This document shows, piece by piece, positions 33,953 to 43,372 of a stretch of DNA of 64,000 nucleotides; the stretch's first letter is position 1; every line of letters starts with the position of its first letter. The translations under genes and the position numbers were made by a program. The notes under the pieces are model-generated. The model made no database searches, was not told the origin of the DNA, and saw only the letters and a list, made by a program, of their open reading frames with translations. Location of the stretch: positions 186,001 through 250,000 of the forward strand of contig NZ_CAKMSB010000002.1 in assembly GCF_928381405.1 (NCBI RefSeq). Direction: 5' to 3'. Source of the DNA: Rothia nasisuis (lineage in GTDB: Bacteria; Actinomycetota; Actinomycetes; Actinomycetales; Micrococcaceae).

Positions 33953-35686
33953 CTACACAAGCTGTTGCTCGTCAGCGGCCATAGCCCAGCCCGCAAAGCT
34001 CTGGGCCGCGTCGGTGCGCTCAGCCAGGTAGGTGCGAATCAGGCGTTCAAGGTAGTCTTCGAGAAGGTCGGATTCTACCTTGAGCCCTCGCACGGTGCGC
34101 CCCAGGGTTCCGGCCGCGTCGTTCTGGTAGTCGGCCAGCCCGCCGCCGAGGTGTACCTGGAAGCCGGGTACCTGGCGTCCGTCCTCGGTGGTAATAATCT
34201 GGCCCTTGAGCCCAATATCAGCTGTCTGAATACGGGCGCAGGAGTTGGGGCAGCCATTGATGTGCAGGGTCAGGCGCTCCGGGAGCTGGTCAGCCACATC
34301 GGCCATGCGTTCTTCAAGGTTGTCGATGACGCGCGCTGCGGTGGACTTGGTAGCTACGATAGCCAGCTTGCAGTATTCGATACCGGTGCAGGCTATGGTT
34401 GAGCGGCGGAAAACGGACGGACGCGCGTAGAAACCCAGCTTCTCTGCTTCAGTGATGAAGGGCTCTACGTCATCGCCTTTAATGTCGAGCACAACCAGCT
34501 TCTGGTAGGGGGTGGTGCGCAGGCGGGTGGAGCCGTACCGTTCAACCAGGTTGGCCAGGTCAATGAGCTGACTGCCGCTGATGCGCCCCACGGTGGGTGT
34601 CAGGCCGATATAGAACTTACCGTCCTTCTGGGCGTGAACGCCCACATGATCACCGGTGACAGCGGGAGTTTCGGGAGCCGGCCCGTCGGGCAACGCGTAG
34701 CCCAGGTACTCGTCTTCTAGCACCTGCCGGAATTTCTCTACGCCCCAGTCAGCAACCAGAAACTTGAGGCGGGCTTTGTTGCGCAGGCGGCGGTAGCCGT
34801 AGTCACGGAAGATGGAGATAACGCCCTTCCAGACCTCTACAGCCTGTTCCTGGGTCACGAATACGCCCAGGCGCTCGGCTAGCTTGGGGTTGGTGGACAG
34901 GCCGCCGCCAACCCACAGATCATAGCCGACGCCCAGGTCGGGGTGGGTGACGCCAACGAAAGCTACGTCGTTGATTTCGTGGACGACGTCCTGGCTGGGG
35001 TGGCCGGTGAAGCAGGTTTTGAACTTACGCGGCAGGTTAGAGAAGGCCGGGTCCCCAATATACTTTTCTTTGATCTCGCGGATGACCGGTGTGGGGTCGA
35101 TCAGTTCGTCCGCTGCAATACCGGCTAGGGGTGAGCCCAGAATGACGCGGCCTACATCGCCACAGGCCTCGGTTGTATCGAGCCCTACCTCAGCCAGGCG
35201 GCGCCAGATTTCAGGCACATCTTCTACCTGAACCCAGTGCAGCTGCACGTTCTGACGGTCAGTCACATCTGCGGTATCGCGGGCAAAGTCTCGGGAGATT
35301 TCACCGATGACGCGGGTCTGTTCGGTGGTGAGCTGGCCAGAGTCGATACGCACACGCAGCATGAAGTACTTATCTTCGAGTTCTTCGGGGCTGAGGGTGG
35401 CGGTGCGTCCGCCGTCAATGCCCTGTTTGCGCTGGGTGTAGAGGCCCCACCAGCGGAAGCGGCCGTGCAGGTCGTCCGACTCGATGGAGTCGAAGCCTTC
35501 CTTGGAGTAGGTTTCAATGATGCGCTCGCGCACGTGTAGCCCGTCGTCTGCCAGCTTGAATTCTTCGTTGGCGTTGAGCGGGGTTTTGCCGTCAATTTTC
35601 CACTGGCCGTTGGGCTTTTTGGAAACTGGTTTACGGGGGACTGGGGTAGCTGTCTGGTCGGGGCGGGCGGTGAGAGTTTTAGCCAT
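33953..35686 (-). CDS. sir: Ferredoxin-dependent sulfite (or nitrite) reductase
   Basis: A 577-residue siroheme/[4Fe-4S] enzyme that reduces sulfite to sulfide with six electrons from ferredoxin. The cluster and siroheme ligands are Cys433 and Cys439 (ACTGIEYC) and Cys479 and Cys483 (NGCPNSC). FRWWGLYTQRKQG holds a Tyr (83) and TTEACGDVGR a Cys (175) at the positions that are cross-linked in the mycobacterial enzyme, as I recall it. The sulfate-assimilation operon argues for sulfite rather than nitrite as substrate. It is the last gene of that leftward operon, 5 bp after the TauE/SafE gene. Confidence 0.93.
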   Translation of the reverse strand: MAKTLTARPDQTATPVPRKPVSKKPNGQWKIDGKTPLNANEEFKLADDGLHVRERIIETYSKEGFDSIESDDLHGRFRWWGLYTQRKQGIDGGRTATLSPEELEDKYFMLRVRIDSGQLTTEQTRVIGEISRDFARDTADVTDRQNVQLHWVQVEDVPEIWRRLAEVGLDTTEACGDVGRVILGSPLAGIAADELIDPTPVIREIKEKYIGDPAFSNLPRKFKTCFTGHPSQDVVHEINDVAFVGVTHPDLGVGYDLWVGGGLSTNPKLAERLGVFVTQEQAVEVWKGVISIFRDYGYRRLRNKARLKFLVADWGVEKFRQVLEDEYLGYALPDGPAPETPAVTGDHVGVHAQKDGKFYIGLTPTVGRISGSQLIDLANLVERYGSTRLRTTPYQKLVVLDIKGDDVEPFITEAEKLGFYARPSVFRRSTIACTGIEYCKLAIVATKSTAARVIDNLEERMADVADQLPERLTLHINGCPNSCARIQTADIGLKGQIITTEDGRQVPGFQVHLGGGLADYQNDAAGTLGRTVRGLKVESDLLEDYLERLIRTYLAERTDAAQSFAGWAMAADEQQLV

Positions 35687-35691
35687 GGGTT

Positions 35692-36639
35692 CTAGTCTTT
35701 CGTGCGTGTGGTGCTGGTTGCGAGAGTGTGAAGTGAGGGTGAAACGGTTTCCCGGTAGCCGGTGGGACGGCTCGGTGCGAGCTGGCGGCTTCGCAGTACC
35801 CCGCGGGTGCTCAGAGCCAGCCCGGTCAGGGCAGTTGCCAGGGTCAGTGGCAGGCTATAGGGGGCAAGCGCTGGGATAAGACCGATCAGGTAGGGCAGGT
35901 GGGTTACAGCCAGGCAGGTGCCCACGAACCCACCCAGGGCAGTGGGATTAATGCGGGTGACCAGCCAGGCCGCCACTGGAGCAGCCAAAACCCCGCCCGC
36001 TAGCAGAGCCAGTACAGCCAACAGATGCTCGGTCAAATCTTGCCACATACCCAAGATAAATCCCAGGCTAGCTGCCAGGGTAACCAGGAACTCTGCTGTG
36101 TTCACGGTACCCACGATACGGCGGGGTTCAGTTTTGCCGATGCTCATCAGGGTGGAGCTGGTGACCGGGCCCCAGCCTCCCCCACCGGCGGCGTCCACGA
36201 ATCCACCGAAGAGCCCGAGGAAGCCCAGGGTGCGCGGGGTGGCAGGGGCGCCAGTTCCCCGGGCGGTGCGGCGGCCGGTGGAGAACCGGAGCACCAGGTT
36301 GATACCAATCAGAGTGAGAATAGTTGCCATGACCGGTTTCGCGGTTGCCAGGGAGAGGTTGGAGAGCAGGGTGGCTCCGGCGAAGGCACCTACAGCGCCG
36401 GGTAGGCCTAGCCGTAGCACGACCTTCCAGTCGATATTGTTAAATCGCCAGTGGCTAGCCCCCGAGGCCAGGGTGGTTCCGAGTTCTGCCACATGAACAA
36501 CTGCGGACGCGCTGGCCGGGTTCATCGCTGCAAGGGCAAGGAGCAGGGTGGTTGAGGTAGCTCCGAAGCCCATGCCGAGGCTGCCATCGACCAGTTGGGC
36601 GAGCAGACCGCCCAGGGCGATGAGAAGTAGTTTGTTCAT
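35692..36639 (-). CDS. TauE/SafE (TSUP) family sulfur-compound transporter
   Basis: A 315-residue membrane protein with about eight segments. Its first helix has GLLAQLVDGSLGMGFGATST, the hallmark of the TSUP family, and the repeat GGFVDAAGGGGWGPVTSSTL marks the second half. The members move sulfite, sulfate or small organosulfur compounds. Its place between cysN and sir in the operon suggests uptake of sulfate, or export of sulfite when reduction lags; the direction cannot be read from sequence. The C-terminal 30 residues are Ser/Thr-rich and likely disordered. Confidence 0.9.
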   Translation of the reverse strand: MNKLLLIALGGLLAQLVDGSLGMGFGATSTTLLLALAAMNPASASAVVHVAELGTTLASGASHWRFNNIDWKVVLRLGLPGAVGAFAGATLLSNLSLATAKPVMATILTLIGINLVLRFSTGRRTARGTGAPATPRTLGFLGLFGGFVDAAGGGGWGPVTSSTLMSIGKTEPRRIVGTVNTAEFLVTLAASLGFILGMWQDLTEHLLAVLALLAGGVLAAPVAAWLVTRINPTALGGFVGTCLAVTHLPYLIGLIPALAPYSLPLTLATALTGLALSTRGVLRSRQLAPSRPTGYRETVSPSLHTLATSTTRTKD

Positions 36640-36664
36640 GGTGGTGTTCGTTCTGTGAGGGGCG

Positions 36665-37954
36665 CTAGCGGACCAGGCCTGCGGCTAGGGTGTTGCCGTC
36701 TGACTGGTTGATAAGCAGCAGGGAGCCGACCAGTCCGCGCCCGGTGTAGGGTTCGGTGGGGAGCTCTTCTGCCACCTGTAGGGTGACGGTGGCGATGTCG
36801 TTGAGTTCGATGGCTTCGCCGGGGTGTTCCTGGTTGGTATCGATGTCGAGCAGGGAATCGATGGAGACCAATCGAGCTCGTACCAGGGAGGTTCCGTAGC
36901 GGAGTTTTACCTTGGCGCCGGGACGTAGCGGAGTATCGGCTAAGCCCACCAGGGTTGCGGTGAGTTCCCGGCTGCCTTCGGGGCGGTCGGCACCGGCAAT
37001 CAGGTCTCCGCGGGAGAGGTCGATATCGTCTGCTAGACGCACCACGATGGAATCTCCTGTGGTGGCAGTAGCGACGTCACCGTCTGCGGTGTCGATATGG
37101 GTGACGGTGCTGGTGCGCCCCTGGCCCAGGTGCACGGTATCTCCCACAGCCAGGTGACCGCCTTTGATACGCCCGGCGTAACCCCGGTAGTCGGTGCCCT
37201 GGGGGCGGATCACGTACTGGATGGGTAGACGCAGTCCGGTCTCAGCCCCCTGATCAGCTACTTCTACGGTTTCGAGGTAGTGCAGCACGGTCGGGCCGGT
37301 GTACCAGGGGGTGTTGGCAGATGGCTCGACCACGTTGTCACCCCGTAACGCACTGATGGGAATCACGGTTACTTCGGCAATGCCCTTATCTCGCGCCAAA
37401 GCCGTAAACTCTTCGCGAATCTGCTCAAAGACGTCCTGGGAGTAGCCCACTAGGTCAATCTTGTTGACCGCCAGCACCACCTGGCGAATACCGAGTAGGG
37501 CCGCAACCGTTAAGTGGCGGCGGGTTTGGGTCACCACACCGCGGCGGGCATCCACCAAAAGCACTACCACCTGCGAGGTCGATACCCCGGTGACGGTATT
37601 GCGGGTGTACTGCACATGGCCGGGGGTATCGGCCAGAATAAAGGTGCGCTCGGCGGTAGAAAAATAGCGGTAGGCCACATCGATGGTGATGCCCTGTTCG
37701 CGTTCGGCGCGCAGGCCATCGACCAGCAGGGAAAAATCCAGACCTTCATGACCGCGCTCGCGGCTGGTGCGTTCCACGGCTGAGAGCTGGTCGGCCAGCA
37801 CGCTCTTGGTGTCGTGGAGCAGGCGGCCCACGAAGGTTGATTTGCCGTCGTCAACGCTACCGGCTGTGCACAGGCGCAGGGTTTGGCGGGTAGCTAGCTG
37901 GGCTGGCGCCCCGGTTGCCGTCTTAGCATCGGTGGGGTGGGTGAGTAGGGTCAT
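36665..37954 (-). CDS. cysN: Sulfate adenylyltransferase, GTPase subunit
   Basis: A 429-residue EF-Tu-like GTPase that drives the activation of sulfate to APS together with CysD. G1 GSVDDGKSTFVGRLLHDTK, G3 DTPGHVQYTRN and G4 NKIDL are intact, followed by two beta-barrel domains. There is no fused APS kinase domain and no cysC neighbour, which agrees with direct APS reduction in this organism. Its start lies one base after the cysD stop, so the two subunits are made together. Confidence 0.96.
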   Translation of the reverse strand: MTLLTHPTDAKTATGAPAQLATRQTLRLCTAGSVDDGKSTFVGRLLHDTKSVLADQLSAVERTSRERGHEGLDFSLLVDGLRAEREQGITIDVAYRYFSTAERTFILADTPGHVQYTRNTVTGVSTSQVVVLLVDARRGVVTQTRRHLTVAALLGIRQVVLAVNKIDLVGYSQDVFEQIREEFTALARDKGIAEVTVIPISALRGDNVVEPSANTPWYTGPTVLHYLETVEVADQGAETGLRLPIQYVIRPQGTDYRGYAGRIKGGHLAVGDTVHLGQGRTSTVTHIDTADGDVATATTGDSIVVRLADDIDLSRGDLIAGADRPEGSRELTATLVGLADTPLRPGAKVKLRYGTSLVRARLVSIDSLLDIDTNQEHPGEAIELNDIATVTLQVAEELPTEPYTGRGLVGSLLLINQSDGNTLAAGLVR

Positions 37955-37955
37955 T

Positions 37956-38873
37956 TTAGAAATAACCTTCCTTCTTGCGGTCTTCCATAGCGGATTCGCT
38001 CAGGCGGTCGTCCGCTCGGGTCGCGCCGCGTTCGGTCAGGGTTGAGGTGGAGATTTCGGTGATGATGTCTTGCACCGTGCTCGCTTCTGACAGCACAGCG
38101 CCGGTGCAACTCATATCACCTACGGTGCGGTAGCGCACCCGACGGGTTTCGATGGGTTCGCCCTTGGTGGGGCCTCCCCATTCCCCTGCGGTGAGCCACA
38201 TGCCGTCACGGTTGAAGACTTCACGTTCGTGGGAGAAATAGATGGGTGGCAATTCAATGCCGCGGGCACCGATGTATTCCCAGATGTCGGCTTCCGTCCA
38301 GTTGGAGATGGGAAAGACGCGGATGTTTTCACCGGGCAGGTGTCCGCCGTTGTAGAGGTTCCACAGTTCGGGGCGCTGACGGCGGGGGTCCCAGCCGCCG
38401 AAGGCATCGCGCACCGAGAAGATACGCTCTTTGGCGCGGGCTCGCTCTTCATCTCGGCGTGCACCGCCGAGTACGGCGTCGTAGCCCTGCTCTTCAATGG
38501 TTTCGACCAGGGGGACGGTCTGCAGGGGGTTGCGGGTGCCGTCGGGGCGCTCCTGTAGCTCACCCCGATCGATCCAGTCCTGTACTTTAGCCACGCGCAG
38601 GCGGGCGCCGGTGCGCTCCACCAGGCGGTCGCGGAAGTCGATGACTTCAGGGAAGTTATGGCCGGTATCCACGTGGAGCAGTTCAAAGGGCACGGGTGCC
38701 GGTGCAAAAGCACGGCGAGCCAACTCGTAAACCACCACAGAGTCCTTACCGCCTGAGAAGAGCAGGGCGACCCTATCGAACTGACCGGCGACCTCGCGCA
38801 GGATCTGGATTGACTCGTTTTCTAGGTCTTTGAGGTGGGGTGAGAGGGGGGTTGAGGTAGTGGTTGTGCTCAT
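37956..38873 (-). CDS. cysD: Sulfate adenylyltransferase, catalytic subunit
   Basis: A 305-residue ATP pyrophosphatase-type subunit that forms APS from ATP and sulfate. The PP-loop LLFSGGKDSVVVYELA is clear, with HVDTGHNFPEVIDFRD after it and the C-terminal MEDRKKEGYF typical of CysD. I start at the ATG at 38873, which overlaps the cysH stop as ATGA; an ATG-type codon five residues earlier is less likely. Operon order here is cysH, cysD, cysN, tauE/safE, sir. Confidence 0.96.
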   Translation of the reverse strand: MSTTTTSTPLSPHLKDLENESIQILREVAGQFDRVALLFSGGKDSVVVYELARRAFAPAPVPFELLHVDTGHNFPEVIDFRDRLVERTGARLRVAKVQDWIDRGELQERPDGTRNPLQTVPLVETIEEQGYDAVLGGARRDEERARAKERIFSVRDAFGGWDPRRQRPELWNLYNGGHLPGENIRVFPISNWTEADIWEYIGARGIELPPIYFSHEREVFNRDGMWLTAGEWGGPTKGEPIETRRVRYRTVGDMSCTGAVLSEASTVQDIITEISTSTLTERGATRADDRLSESAMEDRKKEGYF

Positions 38874-39670
38874 GTGTGTAGTCCGCATTCTGTTTTGGTG
38901 AACCCTGCCCAGCGTCCGCTGCGGGGGTCTTGGCCGGCTTCTACTTTGGCGGTGCAGGGGGCGCAGCCGATGGAGGGGTAGCCTGCCTTGGTCAGGGGGT
39001 GCACAATCAGGTGGTTCTTTTCGATGTACCGGTCGGTGTCTTCAAGGCTCCAGGTAACCAGGGGTGAAATCTTGAGTCTCCCGTTGGGGTCAATGTCCAG
39101 GGCCGGGGTGGTGGCGCGAAGCGGCGAATCGGCACGGCGCAGGCCGGTAATCCAGCCGCTGTAGGGAGCCATGGACGCTGCCAGGGGCTCCACCTTGCGC
39201 ATGCGGCAGCAGGCTGCGGGGTCGCTGCTGTAGAGGTTGATGCCGTAGCGGGCGTCCTGCTGACCGGTGGTGAGCAGGGGCTTAGCTCTTACCAAGGTTT
39301 GGGGGTAGCGTTCTTCCACCTGCTGGGCGACGTCCAGGGTTTCGGGAAAGTGGTAGCCGGTGTCGAGGAAGAGGAACTCAGAGTCGGGTAGGTAGCGGCT
39401 GGCAAGTTCGGCCAGTACGGTGTTTTCCATAGAGAGGGTGACGGCCAGCCTGCCATCCACATGCTCACGGGCCCAGGTGAGAATCTCTTCAGCACCTGCC
39501 TCGTAGAGGTCTGCCGCGTAACGGTCAACGAGTTCACGGTTGGCCTCTTTCTCGGCTGCAGAGAGCTGGGCCGGTTCAGCCGTGCCTTCTGGGCTAATCG
39601 CGGGGTCTTGCAGCGATGCAGCCGACGAGCCAAGACCAAAGTTTTTAAAATTTATGGGTAAGGGTGCCAT
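38870..39670 (-). CDS. cysH: Adenylyl-sulfate (APS) reductase, Fe-S type
   Basis: A 266-residue reductase that converts activated sulfate to sulfite using thioredoxin. The cysteine set Cys154-Cys155 (ACCRMRKV) and Cys236/Cys239 (GCAPC) binds a [4Fe-4S] cluster, the mark of enzymes that use APS directly rather than PAPS. The C-terminal ECGLHT carries the catalytic cysteine (262). SMENTVLAELASRY and LDTGYHFPETL belong to the nucleotide-binding part. First gene of the operon, with a good GGAG before the ATG at 39670. Confidence 0.96.
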   Translation of the reverse strand: MAPLPINFKNFGLGSSAASLQDPAISPEGTAEPAQLSAAEKEANRELVDRYAADLYEAGAEEILTWAREHVDGRLAVTLSMENTVLAELASRYLPDSEFLFLDTGYHFPETLDVAQQVEERYPQTLVRAKPLLTTGQQDARYGINLYSSDPAACCRMRKVEPLAASMAPYSGWITGLRRADSPLRATTPALDIDPNGRLKISPLVTWSLEDTDRYIEKNHLIVHPLTKAGYPSIGCAPCTAKVEAGQDPRSGRWAGFTKTECGLHT

Positions 39671-39771
39671 GGCGCTCCTTTCACAACAGTTTGTTGGGTG
39701 AATAATTTGAAAGTCTAGGCTTATGGGGGTAGGGTGGTCGAGTTATTTCAGCTACCAGGTCACGAGGCGAC

Positions 39772-39811
39772 ATTTTTACGTCACGCGACTTCATGGGGGG
39801 TAATTTTTACG
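39772..39811. promoter_or_regulatory. Direct repeats upstream of the cys operon
   Basis: The word atttttacg occurs at 39772-39780 and again at 39803-39811, 31 bp apart (three helical turns), in the 260-bp gap between cysH and the divergent pdxY gene. They could be binding sites of a sulfur regulator; no known consensus was matched. Confidence 0.3.
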
Positions 39812-39930
39812 CAATCTAGTTTGCGCAAATCGCCTGTGGCACACTAGTGTGCGTCACTCAGCCTGGCTCACCCGTCATCTAGTGAAATCTGCGTACCGCG
39901 GAGGCCGCAGAGCGTGCCACAATGGTGACT

Positions 39931-40785
39931 ATGCGTATTTTGTCTATTCAGTCCGCTGTTGCCTACGGCCACGTGGGTAATTCAGCCGCCGTCTTCCCCC
40001 TGCAGCGTCTTGGCCACGAGGTCATGCCCGTCAATACCGTGCTGTTTTCCAACCACACCGGCTACGGCGCCTGGCGCGGCCCGCTGATTTCGGGTAACGA
40101 CGTCCGCGAGATTGTCACCGGCATTGATGAGCGAGGCGGCCTGACCGACACTGCACTGGTGATTTCTGGTTACCAGGGCGGCTCATCCATCGGCGATGCC
40201 ATTCTTGATGCCGTTGCCAAGGCCCGCTCAGCCAACCCGAACGTCCTCTATTCCTGCGACCCGGTGCTGGGTAATGCCACCAGCGGCTGCTTTGTCTCCC
40301 CCGAAGTGCAGGAGCTGATTCGTGACCGCGTGATTCAGCACGCAGATATCATCACCCCCAACCAGTTTGAGCTGGGTTTTGTGACCGGCACCGACCCCAA
40401 GACCTTAGATGAGGTTCTCGACTCTGTGGCCGCAGCCCAGAAGATCGGCCCTCAGACCGTGCTGGTCACCAGCGTGAATACCCCCGAGACTCCCGAGGAT
40501 TCGATTCAGATGCTGGCAGTTTCGGGCGATGAAGCCTGGCTGATCACTACCCCGCGTCTGCCGATGAAGGCCAATGGCTCGGGCGACGTTACCCAGGCCC
40601 TCTTTGCCTCCCACTTCGCATCGGGCAAGAGCCTGAAAGAGGCCCTGGAACTGACCACCGCCAGCGTCTACGAGTTGCTGAAAAACACCCTGGCCTCGGG
40701 GCAGCGTGAACTACAACTGATTGAGTCCCAGCAGGCCTATGTTGAGCCCGCTGAGACCTTTGAGGCTGTAGCGGTCAAGCGCTAA
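39931..40785 (+). CDS. pdxY: Pyridoxal kinase
   Basis: A 284-residue PfkB-like kinase that phosphorylates pyridoxal to the cofactor PLP. MRILSIQSAVAYGHVGNSAA at the start, NTVLFSNHTGYGAWRG, CDPVLGN and the C-terminal catalytic GSGDVTQALF are all family features. I prefer the ATG at 39931 because it gives the usual first residues; an ATG three codons upstream is also possible. Divergent from the cys operon; its end overlaps the convergent chelatase gene by 11 bp. Many sulfur-amino-acid enzymes need PLP, but no direct link is shown. Confidence 0.92.
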   Translation: MRILSIQSAVAYGHVGNSAAVFPLQRLGHEVMPVNTVLFSNHTGYGAWRGPLISGNDVREIVTGIDERGGLTDTALVISGYQGGSSIGDAILDAVAKARSANPNVLYSCDPVLGNATSGCFVSPEVQELIRDRVIQHADIITPNQFELGFVTGTDPKTLDEVLDSVAAAQKIGPQTVLVTSVNTPETPEDSIQMLAVSGDEAWLITTPRLPMKANGSGDVTQALFASHFASGKSLKEALELTTASVYELLKNTLASGQRELQLIESQQAYVEPAETFEAVAVKR

Positions 40786-41497
40786 GAGCGGCTAGGGCTT
40801 CAGTAGCCCGTTCCAATGCAACTGAGGCAACTACTGTTGCTGAAGCGGCGTCACCGGGTAGCACCAGCGGCTCGGTGACGGCCGCTTTTTCTGTGCCCAG
40901 ATAAGCCTTGGTGAGTTTGCTGTGGAAGTAGCCGCGGGCCAGCAGATAAGTGGAAATATAATCAGCCTGGTTGCTCTCCCAGGCCTGGTCGATGGTGGGT
41001 TCAATATCTGCAATAAAGCCGTAGGGCACCGGGCGGCTGAGCAGGCTGCTGAAAACTTCTGCCTGGTAGAGCACGGCTTCACGGCCATCGGCGCGGGAGG
41101 AACCCGCTGCTGCCAGAGCGATATCGTCGTAGCCGTCCCAGCCCGCTTCTTCAAGGCGCTGGAGCTGGAGCTTAGCTAGGGCTGCTGAAGGGCCTAATGC
41201 TCTAGCAATTGCGGTGGTCAGGTGGGTAGCCTGAGCAGCGGCCTGTTTCATATCGTGTTCGGTATGGTAGCCCGGTGAGAGCAACAGGGGCACAAGGACG
41301 GCTCTCGCCCCGGACGGTAGCGCCTGTAGCACCTGCGGCAGGGCGGGTTCTTGCACATCTACGTAGGCCTCGTGCACGGTGTAGGTTCCCGGAGCCTGGG
41401 CCTCGACCAGGGCGGTGAGCTGGTCACGGATGAGATTGACGGCTTCACGGCCCTGGGGGTTGTCGGTTCCATGGGAGGTGGCGACCAGGTGAATCAT
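40775..41497 (-). CDS. Sirohydrochlorin chelatase (CbiX/SirB-like)
   Basis: A 240-residue protein with two CbiX-like halves. LVATSHGTDNPQGREAV holds the metal-binding His near the start, and VPLLLSPGYHTEHDM carries the second signature with its His. The second half (AAAGSSRADGREAVLYQ, YISTYLLARGYFHSKL) is more diverged. It would insert iron into sirohydrochlorin and finish siroheme for the sulfite reductase. I start at the ATG at 41497 (MIHLVATSHG); eight residues upstream in frame are unlike the family. It is not in the cys operon but lies close to it. Confidence 0.85.
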   Translation of the reverse strand: MIHLVATSHGTDNPQGREAVNLIRDQLTALVEAQAPGTYTVHEAYVDVQEPALPQVLQALPSGARAVLVPLLLSPGYHTEHDMKQAAAQATHLTTAIARALGPSAALAKLQLQRLEEAGWDGYDDIALAAAGSSRADGREAVLYQAEVFSSLLSRPVPYGFIADIEPTIDQAWESNQADYISTYLLARGYFHSKLTKAYLGTEKAAVTEPLVLPGDAASATVVASVALERATEALAALSA

Positions 41498-41594
41498 GGG
41501 GCTCCAGTCTGCTGCCTGCACAGCAAGTGGGTGGGGTTAACCCCACCCACTGTACAGCACAATCAATCGACTGGCAGATGCGCTTCTCCCGCTT

Positions 41595-42266
41595 TTATCG
41601 TGCTGATTCCTCAGCAAGGGGTTGGCTGACCAGTTTCTCCGCTTCCTCCTTGCTGAGAATCCGTCCGCTCAGTCCACCGCGGTCGTGCCAGGCACCACCG
41701 ACCTCGATTCTGGAAGTAATGTCCAAGCCGCCAGCCTTGACGGGCTCCCAGCCACCCAAACGCAATAGGTGGGTAATGCGCTCTTGCGCTACAGGGTCGT
41801 CCGTTGCAAACAGTTGAGCAACCTTTTCACCGCTATCGGTAGTTTCTTTGCCCAGATTAGCCGCGCTCATGGTTCCTAGCGCTTTGACGAAATGAACTCC
41901 CTGAGGAAGCAGGGCAGCGTTTTGCTGACCAGCTGAGGACCCTTCTGGGTTGGCGGAAACCGCCCGGCCGTCGTCAGTAACCCGGAAGTTGTTGGATGGG
42001 TCAACAACGACCTTGTCCACCAACTGTGAAGAGTGTTCCTTCAGGAGCTGCTGGGTAACGGGGAACATCGTAGCGAAGACAACTGTGTCTGCTTCTTCAA
42101 TGACCTGCTCGACGGTACCAGCCCGAATACCTAGCCCCAGTTCTTGGGCTGATTTCTGAGCCGATTCGAGATCTGATGCCGCAACCAGTATCTCTTTTCC
42201 CCCGCGGGCCAGGCGAAGGGCGACCTGTGAACCGATGCGCCCTGTTCCAATGATTGCTGTAGTCAT
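41595..42266 (-). CDS. NADP-binding, F420-dependent reductase-like protein
   Basis: A 223-residue protein of the coenzyme F420-dependent NADP oxidoreductase-like fold. It starts TTAIIGTGRIGSQVALRLAR, a classic dinucleotide motif, and continues DTVVFATMFPVTQQLL and DPSNNFRVTDDGR. AAGGAG precedes the ATG. The group includes many proteins that use only NADP, and Rothia-type organisms are not known to me to make F420, so use of F420 is doubtful. No operon partner; a leftward lipoprotein pseudogene follows upstream after a gap. Confidence 0.83.
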   Translation of the reverse strand: MTTAIIGTGRIGSQVALRLARGGKEILVAASDLESAQKSAQELGLGIRAGTVEQVIEEADTVVFATMFPVTQQLLKEHSSQLVDKVVVDPSNNFRVTDDGRAVSANPEGSSAGQQNAALLPQGVHFVKALGTMSAANLGKETTDSGEKVAQLFATDDPVAQERITHLLRLGGWEPVKAGGLDITSRIEVGGAWHDRGGLSGRILSKEEAEKLVSQPLAEESAR

Positions 42267-42425
42267 GACAAACTCCTTATTTAGTTCATATATTGACTAT
42301 TCTCACTTTACTCTCGCGCTCTTAATTTTCAACAAAAGGGGGTTGGGTCGCGTCTTAATTCGACACAAGACGAGCCCCAGCCCTAACGACGGGAACAATT
42401 TAGCCAACAGCCTCACAATCACAAC

Positions 42426-43256
42426 CTAGCGGTCAACATTGAAACCACAGCGGGGCTCAGTGCTGGCGCAACTGGTGTAAACGGTCGAGTCCTCTTCCCC
42501 TAGCGGCCCCGTAATGCTGACCTGCCGCACTTCTCCACTGTCATCCTTCCCCAGAACAAGGTAGGCCTGCCCGTCCGCATCGAGATGCAGGCCAGCTGCG
42601 GGTTCACCGGCCTCGCCAAAGAAGGGCTGAATTTCGAACCGCGGTTTCTCTACCGGCGCGGACGGCAGGGTGCCTTCCTGGCTATACCCGGTATCGGTGG
42701 GTGCTAGCACCACCACGGACCTATCCGTTGCCAGATAGATGTTGCCGTAGCGGTCGACATTGGAGCCTCTTTCAAGATTCCAGACCATATTGCCCATTTC
42801 GGTATGCGCAGTGATGAAGGCGTAGGTATTGCCCCGGCCCTCGTAGAAGTCAATGGGTTCGCCGTCCCGATAAACGGCGTAGGCCAGTTACATCTGGGAA
42901 GGGGTTGACCCCGGGTTCATATCCCAACCGTAGGTGCGAATCTCTACCGGCCTGAGGGTGGGGTGGGTGACAGCAATGGTTTCGTAGTTGGTACAGCGAC
43001 CTAAGCAGGCGTCCTCAACAACCTGATGTGCAGCTGCCGCTGAAGAGCTTGAGGGTGTAGGGGTGCTTGCTGGTGCGGTCGTAGAGGCAGAAACGGAGGA
43101 AGAGGTCTGAGCCGGTGCCTGCGCTGGAGCTTCACCGCCACCGGCGCAGGCGGTCAGAAGTGGTAGCAGGGCCAGCATTCCGAGGTTAGGACGCCAGCTA
43201 CCGGGGCGGCTAGTGAGGGCGGGGCGGGTGCGAGGGTTGCGCTTCACGGTCATCAT
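42426..43256 (-). pseudogene. Lipoprotein gene interrupted by one in-frame stop
   Basis: Two frames (43256-42888 and 42797-42426) are in the same phase. The 30 codons between them read on without a break (LAYAVYRDGEPIDFYEG, then NTYAFITAHTE), so a single TAA at 42890-42888 splits one gene of 276 codons. The N-terminus has a long basic start and a lipobox LLTAC (Cys about 37), then a Ser/Thr/Ala-rich linker and a domain with Cys pairs (DACLGRC) and a strand-rich C-terminal half (VDRYGNIYLATD, CASTEPRCGF). The protein family is unknown. Either a recent nonsense mutation, a sequence error, or readthrough. Confidence 0.8.
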
Positions 43257-43372
43257 CTCCTTTGATTGATGGCTGGTTACCGTCGTGGGCTCCCTCTTCC
43301 CATACTAAGTAGGCTGGCTAATTGCTATCAAGAAGATGACGCTGGTTCGTCCCAGCCCCCTGCCCGCTCCGG

